Shown here: in pieces, positions 42,860-47,620 of the stretch
Position numbering within the stretch: the stretch's first letter is position 1
How the letters are laid out: each line of letters opens with the position of its first letter
Assembly: GCA_902362375.1 (NCBI GenBank)
Contig: CABIVS010000001.1
Location: 1 to 47,620, forward strand
Reading direction: 5' to 3'
Length of the DNA: 47,620 nucleotides
Source: Bacteroidaceae bacterium
Lineage (GTDB): Bacteria > Bacteroidota > Bacteroidia > Bacteroidales > Bacteroidaceae
Position numbers and translations under genes: made by a program
The notes under the pieces: model-generated
What the model was told of the DNA's origin: nothing
What the model saw: the letters and a program-made list of their open reading frames with translations, nothing else
Databases searched by the model: none

Positions 42860-44317
42860 ATGAGTATTACAACAAGTATGATATATCACCGGACATGGAT
42901 AATCGGAGCAGCACTTGCTGCTCCGATTCTTCCAGTTTCATCACAGGTCCCCCCTAACCTAGTCTTTATCATGGCCGACCAATATCGGGGAGATGCATTA
43001 GGTTGTGTGGGCAAAGAACCTGTAAAAACCCCTTGTCTGGATAAACTTGCTTCCGAAGGAATCCTGTTGACCAATGCAATCAGCAGTTATCCCGTTTCAT
43101 CACCGGCACGGGCCATGCTGATGACAGGTATGTATCCGCTCCACAATAAGGTGGTAGGCAATTGTAATTCACAAACTGCCCCCTATGATGTAGAACTTCC
43201 TCAAGAAGCCCGCTGCTGGAGCGACGTTCTGAAAGATATGAACTATCAGACCGGATATATAGGCAAATGGCACTTGGATTCTCCTCATAAACCTTATGTA
43301 GACACCTACAACAACCGCGGTAAAGTAGCATGGAACGAATGGTGTCCACCCGAACGTCGTCATGGTTTCGATCATTGGATAGCCTACGGGACGTACGATT
43401 ACCATCTAAAGCCCATGTATTGGGATACTACCGCCCCACGCGATAGTTTCTATTATGTAAACCAATGGGGACCTGCCTATGAGGCAGATAAAGCCATCGA
43501 ATACATTCAGGCACAAAAAGAGAATAAACAGCCTTTCGCATTAGTCGTTTCAATGAATCCTCCACATACAGGTTATGAACTGGTTCCCGACAACTATAAA
43601 GCCATGTATAGGGACTTGAATGTAGAAGCTTTGTGTGCCAATCGCCCCGATATACCTGCCAAAGGGACTGAAATGGGTGACTATTTCAGAGACAACATAC
43701 GTAACTATTATGCATGTGTTACAGGAGTGGACGAGAACGTAGGACGTATCGTAGACGAATTAAAAAGAAACGGGCTCTTCAAGAATACGATTATAGTGTT
43801 TACTTCCGACCACGGCATCTGTATGGGTGCTCACAACCATGCAGGGAAAGATATTTTTTATGAAGAGTCTATGCGTATCCCCATGATTATTTCCTGGCCA
43901 GAAAAAATTCAGCCGCGTAAAGACGAACATTTGATGATTGCTTTCGCCGACTTATATCCTTCTCTCCTATCCATGATGGGATTCCGGAAAGAGATTCCCG
44001 AAACGGTACAAACATTCGACTTATCCCGGGAAATCCTCGGTGAAAGTAGAAGAGAGGTCGTACAACCTTATTATTTCGTACAGTTCGACAATCATGCCAC
44101 AGGTTATCGCGGACTACGCACAGCAACCCATACCTTTGTAGTACATGCCCAAAATGGTATTATAGACGAAACAGTTCTTTTCGACCGCACAAAAGACCCA
44201 TATCAAATAAACAATATAGCCGAACACTCCCCCAAGTTAGTCCGGCAGTTCCGGGAACAACTCAAGAAATGGCTACACCATACCCATGATTCATTTGCCA
44301 ATTATCTGACCCCCTAA
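42860..44317 (+). CDS. S1-family sulfatase, Ser-type, 485 aa
   Basis: A secreted sulfatase of the alkaline-phosphatase-like fold. The formylglycine motif S80-S-P-A-R84 within YPVSSPARAMLMTG has serine at the modified position, so it needs an anaerobic radical-SAM maturase (anSME) encoded elsewhere. Metal ligands are consistent with IMADQ near 37-41 and the later TSDHGICMGAHNH. GKWHLDSPH matches the conserved Lys/His region. A signal peptide is present (residues about 1-28), and a start at M7 (42878) would give an equally good one. It is the first enzyme gene of the PUL. Which sulfate position it removes cannot be told from the sequence. Confidence 0.92.
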   Translation: MSITTSMIYHRTWIIGAALAAPILPVSSQVPPNLVFIMADQYRGDALGCVGKEPVKTPCLDKLASEGILLTNAISSYPVSSPARAMLMTGMYPLHNKVVGNCNSQTAPYDVELPQEARCWSDVLKDMNYQTGYIGKWHLDSPHKPYVDTYNNRGKVAWNEWCPPERRHGFDHWIAYGTYDYHLKPMYWDTTAPRDSFYYVNQWGPAYEADKAIEYIQAQKENKQPFALVVSMNPPHTGYELVPDNYKAMYRDLNVEALCANRPDIPAKGTEMGDYFRDNIRNYYACVTGVDENVGRIVDELKRNGLFKNTIIVFTSDHGICMGAHNHAGKDIFYEESMRIPMIISWPEKIQPRKDEHLMIAFADLYPSLLSMMGFRKEIPETVQTFDLSREILGESRREVVQPYYFVQFDNHATGYRGLRTATHTFVVHAQNGIIDETVLFDRTKDPYQINNIAEHSPKLVRQFREQLKKWLHHTHDSFANYLTP

Positions 44318-44334
44318 TAAATAAATTAAAGACC

Positions 44335-45717
44335 ATGAAGAAACTACATTACTTTATTCTTTTTATCTTTTGCACAGTTACCTGTCTCGCACAACAGCAG
44401 AACATCCCTGTCCCCAAGCCTCACCAACTAAAATGGCATGAGGCGGAATTAGGAGCCGTCTTCCACTACGACCTGCATGTGTTCGACGGCATCCGCTATG
44501 AGCAAGGCAACAACCGCATTAACCCCATCGAAGATTACAACATATTCAATCCTACCAAACTGAATACCGACCAATGGGTGCAAGCCGCCAAAGCTGCCGG
44601 ATGCAAATTCGCTGTGCTGACAACCAGTCACGAAACCGGCTTCTGTCTTTGGCAAAGTGATGTCAACCCTTATTGCCTGAAAGCCGTGAAATGGCGGGAC
44701 GGCAAAGGAGATATTGTACGCGACTTCGTGAACTCCTGCCGCAAATATGGTGTGCAACCGGGCATTTATGTCGGTGTACGATGGAATGCTCTGCTAGGCA
44801 TCCACAATTTCAAAGCCGAAGGAGAAGGAGAATTCGCAGTCAACCGCCAGACATGGTATAAACGCCTGTGCGAGAGAATGGTTACCGAGCTGTGCACCCG
44901 CTACGGCGATCTCTATATGATATGGTTTGACGGTGGAGCCGATGACCCGCGCAGTGACGGTCCGGATGTGGAACCTATCGTGAACAAATACCAACCGAAT
45001 TGTTTGTTTTACCATAATATAGACCGTGCCGACTTCCGCTGGGGAGGGTCGGAAACCGGTACTGTGGGCTATCCTTGCTGGTCTACTTTTCCCGCTCCCT
45101 GCTCGCACCATAAGCGTTTGGAACAAGACAAAGACCTTTTGGAGTTGCTAAAACACGGAAGCAAGGACGGCAAATATTGGGTTCCCGCCATGGCAGACAC
45201 TCCATTAAGAGGGGCTAACGGACGTCACGAATGGTTTTGGGAACCAGATGACGAAAACAATATTTACCCGGTGGACGTGCTAATGGACAAATATGAAAAA
45301 TCGGTAGGAAGAAACGCCACGCTAATCCTTGGACTTACGCCCGACCCCACAGGGTTACTTCCCACCGGAGACGTGCAACGGCTCAAAGAAATGGGAGATG
45401 AAATCAATCGCCGGTTCGCTTCACCGATAGCACAAACCGCAGGACAGAAGAAAAGCCTGCCCCTTAAGTTTGGCAAAAAGCAACCCGTAAACTACTGCAT
45501 CATCCAGGAAAACATCAAAAATGGAGAACGCATCCGTCAATATAAAGTAGAAGCGAAAGTGAACGGCAAATGGAAAACCGTCTGCACAGGAGAATCCGTA
45601 GGCCACAAACGGATTGAAAAGTTTGAACCGGTAGAAGCAACGGCACTAAGACTGACTGTACTCGAATCTACCGCATTACCGGATATTATCAATTTCAGTG
45701 CATACTCCGTCCAATAA
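44335..45717 (+). CDS. GH29 alpha-L-fucosidase, 460 aa
   Basis: An exo-acting retaining fucosidase, exported by a signal peptide (KLHYFILFIFCTVTCLAQ). The TIM barrel contains FAVLTTSHETGFCLWQSD, and the nucleophile is D199 in LYMIWFDGG. E240 in RWGGSETG aligns with the acid/base position seen as W-x-G-N-E in the more linkage-specific GH29-B group, so B-type is suggested but not proven. The last roughly 100 residues form a beta-rich accessory domain (YKVEAKVNGKWKTVC) like a discoidin fold. It follows the sulfatase by 17 bases. The gene end abuts a decayed GH36 gene, so the C-terminus could have been affected by the same deletion, although ...IINFSAYSVQ looks natural. Confidence 0.92.
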   Translation: MKKLHYFILFIFCTVTCLAQQQNIPVPKPHQLKWHEAELGAVFHYDLHVFDGIRYEQGNNRINPIEDYNIFNPTKLNTDQWVQAAKAAGCKFAVLTTSHETGFCLWQSDVNPYCLKAVKWRDGKGDIVRDFVNSCRKYGVQPGIYVGVRWNALLGIHNFKAEGEGEFAVNRQTWYKRLCERMVTELCTRYGDLYMIWFDGGADDPRSDGPDVEPIVNKYQPNCLFYHNIDRADFRWGGSETGTVGYPCWSTFPAPCSHHKRLEQDKDLLELLKHGSKDGKYWVPAMADTPLRGANGRHEWFWEPDDENNIYPVDVLMDKYEKSVGRNATLILGLTPDPTGLLPTGDVQRLKEMGDEINRRFASPIAQTAGQKKSLPLKFGKKQPVNYCIIQENIKNGERIRQYKVEAKVNGKWKTVCTGESVGHKRIEKFEPVEATALRLTVLESTALPDIINFSAYSVQ

Positions 45718-45719
45718 AA

Positions 45720-45958
45720 TCGGAAACATGAAAAGAACCATCCGCACCATGAAAGAGTATGGATTTGACTTTTTAAAGATAGATAACCAATCTTTCACGC
45801 TCCCGTTTTATATGGACGGAACGCAGGCCGTTCGACAGGCAAAGTACTGTAACCTCGCATTAGAACATCAAGCCCATCGTATGCAGCTGGGATTGATGAA
45901 TTGTATGGTACAGAATGTTTTGAATATAGTATGGGTTGATTCTAACGGAAAGCAGTAA
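45720..45958 (+). pseudogene. fragment of a GH36 (Sip1/raffinose-synthase-like) alpha-galactosidase
   Basis: The frame encodes about 75 residues beginning MKRTIRTMKEYGFDFLKIDNQ (ATG at 45728). F-L-K-I-D-N-Q matches the K-x-D strand that carries the catalytic aspartate in GH36-type enzymes of the Sip1 group, and the following ALEHQAHRMQLGLMNCM also looks like that family. A complete enzyme has about 650-750 residues. Here both the N-terminal domain and everything after NVLN are gone, ending in an unrelated tail and stop. It starts within a few bases of the fucosidase stop. I call it a deletion remnant. A functional microprotein is very unlikely. Confidence 0.7.
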
Positions 45959-46028
45959 TTACGAAGTATCCCCATCAACAAGATAGGCATAATTGAAATA
46001 AAGAAATAACACCCAAAAACTCCCCCCC

Positions 46029-47591
46029 ATGAACAAGAAAGTTCTATTTCCTCTCACACTTTTGCCGCTGGCCGCAACTTATTTGCAGGCACAGAACAAC
46101 GGCAGTCTCCGAAGTGAATGCACAGACAAACGTCCGAATATCATCCTCTTTATGGTGGATGATATGGGATGGCAAGACACTTCCCTCCCATTCTGGACGC
46201 AAAAGACACGTTACAACGAACTGTATGAAACACCTAATATGGAACGCCTCGCCCGGCAAGGAATGATGTTTACCCAAGCGTATGCCAGCAGCATCAGTTC
46301 TCCTTCCCGGTGCAGTCTTATCACCGGAACGAATGCAGCCCGCCACCGGGTAACCAATTGGACACTACAAAAGAATACAAAGACGGATCGCGAAGACAAA
46401 TTACTGGATGTTCCGGATTGGAACTATAACGGAGTAAGTCAAGTAGCCGGCACTAATAACACCTTTGTCGGAACCTCTTTCGTACAACTCCTAAAAGACA
46501 GCGGTTATCATACCATCCATTGCGGAAAAGCCCACTTCGGCGCCATAGACACGCCGGGAGAAGATCCGCATCATTGGGGATTTGAAGTCAATATCGCCGG
46601 ACATGCCGCCGGAGGGCTTGCCAGTTATCTTGGAGAAGAGAATTACGGACATACCAAAGAAGGGAAACCGGTTTCATTGATGGCTGTTCCCGGGCTTGAA
46701 AAATATTGGGGTACAGAAACTTTTGTAACCGAAGCGCTGACTTTGGAAGCTATTAAAGCATTGGATAAGGCAAAGAAATACAACCAGCCTTTCTACCTGT
46801 ATATGGCTCAATACGCCATCCATATCCCGCTGAACAAAGATAAACGTTTCTATGACAAATACAAGAAGAAAGGGATGACTGACCACGAAGCTGCCTATGC
46901 AACGCTCATTGAAGGCATGGACAAGAGCCTTGGCGACTTAATGAACTGGCTGGAAAAGAATGGAGAAGCTGATAACACGATTATCATTTTTATGAGTGAT
47001 AACGGAGGACTTGCCTCCGAACCCCAATGGCGTGACGGCAAATTGAATACACAGAATTATCCCTTGAACAGTGGCAAAGGCTCTACCTATGAAGGTGGTA
47101 TTCGCGAACCGATGATTGTCAGCTGGCCGGGTGTAGTGGCTCCAGAAAGCAAATGCGACAATTACCTGCTGATAGAGGACTTCTACCCCACTATCCTCGA
47201 AATGGCAGGAATCAAAAAATACAAAACAGTCCAGCCAATAGATGGAATCAGCTTCATACCTCTGTTGAAACAGACAGGCAATCCCTCCAAAGGCCGGAGC
47301 CTTTTCTGGAATATGCCTAACAACTGGGGAAATGACGGTCCCGGAATCAACTTCAATTGTGCCGTTCGTAACGGCAACTGGAAATTGATTTATTACTATG
47401 GAACAGGCAAGAAAGAGTTGTTCAATATCCCTGATGACATAGGTGAAAGCAACGACCTTAGTGCACAACATCCGGATATCGTGAAAAAACTTTCCAAAGA
47501 GTTAGGAGACTATCTAAGAAAAGTAGATGCACAACGACCTACTTCCAAAGCTACCGGCAATCCTTGTCCCTGGCCGGACGAAATAAAATAG
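46029..47591 (+). CDS. S1-family sulfatase, Ser-type, 520 aa
   Basis: A second secreted sulfatase, distinct from the first. The signal peptide (residues 1-21, ending LQAQ) is followed by the metal-binding FMVDDMGW (41-48) and the formylglycine motif S90-S-P-S-R94 in SSISSPSRCSLITG. The conserved CGKAHFG and the late FMSDNGGL and KGSTYEGGIREPMIVSWPG segments fit arylsulfatase-like S1 enzymes. The Ser type again needs anSME. The low similarity to the other sulfatase suggests it acts on a different sulfate position or sugar. The ATG is preceded directly by a run of seven C residues (46022-46028). It is the last complete gene; the window ends 29 bases later with no terminator seen, so the PUL may continue. 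Confidence 0.93.
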   Translation: MNKKVLFPLTLLPLAATYLQAQNNGSLRSECTDKRPNIILFMVDDMGWQDTSLPFWTQKTRYNELYETPNMERLARQGMMFTQAYASSISSPSRCSLITGTNAARHRVTNWTLQKNTKTDREDKLLDVPDWNYNGVSQVAGTNNTFVGTSFVQLLKDSGYHTIHCGKAHFGAIDTPGEDPHHWGFEVNIAGHAAGGLASYLGEENYGHTKEGKPVSLMAVPGLEKYWGTETFVTEALTLEAIKALDKAKKYNQPFYLYMAQYAIHIPLNKDKRFYDKYKKKGMTDHEAAYATLIEGMDKSLGDLMNWLEKNGEADNTIIIFMSDNGGLASEPQWRDGKLNTQNYPLNSGKGSTYEGGIREPMIVSWPGVVAPESKCDNYLLIEDFYPTILEMAGIKKYKTVQPIDGISFIPLLKQTGNPSKGRSLFWNMPNNWGNDGPGINFNCAVRNGNWKLIYYYGTGKKELFNIPDDIGESNDLSAQHPDIVKKLSKELGDYLRKVDAQRPTSKATGNPCPWPDEIK

Positions 47592-47620
47592 ATTGTCCAA
47601 ACAAAAGGAGTGTGGCGGGG

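Noticed and set aside
1..47620. CRISPR arrays, tRNA genes, insertion sequences, prophage or integrase genes
   Set aside because: No regularly spaced repeats, cloverleaf sequences, transposase or integrase motifs were seen on reading both strands.

Overview
The window is chromosomal DNA of a gut Bacteroides species or a close relative in the Bacteroidales. The signs are: promoters with the Bacteroidetes -7 element TAnnTTTG instead of a -10 box and few Shine-Dalgarno sites; a SusC/SusD pair with a one-protein hybrid two-component regulator; Ser-type sulfatases; gldH in a rod-shaped anaerobe; and the purH-mreBCD-PBP2-rodA order. I saw no insertion sequence, integrase, CRISPR array or tRNA.

Layout. 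(1) 1-1307 has no convincing protein gene. Its left edge looks like the leader and tandem promoters of an rRNA operon reading leftward out of the window. The rest is AT-rich with a compact inverted/tandem repeat (791-870) and hairpins of TTACCCTCAC-type sequence (1024-1130). (2) 1308-1820 is a Dps-like ferritin with its own terminator. (3) 2008-6088 (+) is a tight run metF-holB-PSP1 (RicT-like)-gldH. (4) 6099-13384 (-) is purH followed by the elongasome cluster mreB-mreC-mreD-PBP2-rodA. (5) 13536-18641 (-) holds an M13 peptidase lipoprotein, an ABC-F ATPase and a sugar nucleotidyltransferase, separated by terminators and promoters. (6) 18770-25626 (-) is the tamL-tamB outer-membrane assembly pair. 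(7) 25741-31640 (-) encodes a hybrid histidine kinase ending in an Hpt domain, a MATE exporter, an M16 peptidase and a cyclophilin lipoprotein. A divergent promoter pair (31666-31702) separates these from a sigma-54-type response regulator (31728-33101, +). (8) 33322-47591 is a polysaccharide utilization locus (PUL): a divergent HTCS sensor-regulator, then SusC, SusD, sulfatase, GH29 fucosidase, a degraded GH36-type alpha-galactosidase fragment and a second sulfatase. It probably continues past the right edge.

How it works together. Regions 3-6 are housekeeping: one-carbon metabolism, replication, purine synthesis, rod-shape peptidoglycan synthesis and outer-membrane biogenesis. The PUL is the accessory part. 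SusCD would bind and import a sulfated, fucosylated glycan, with the sulfatases and fucosidase trimming it in the periplasm and HTCS sensing a released oligosaccharide. The GH36 remnant suggests an ancestral substrate that also carried alpha-galactose. I found no clearly new system. The most unusual items are the GH36 relic, the repeat-rich first 1.3 kb with a possible small ORF, the disordered tail of the PSP1 protein, and a possible kinase-Hpt to sigma-54-regulator relay.
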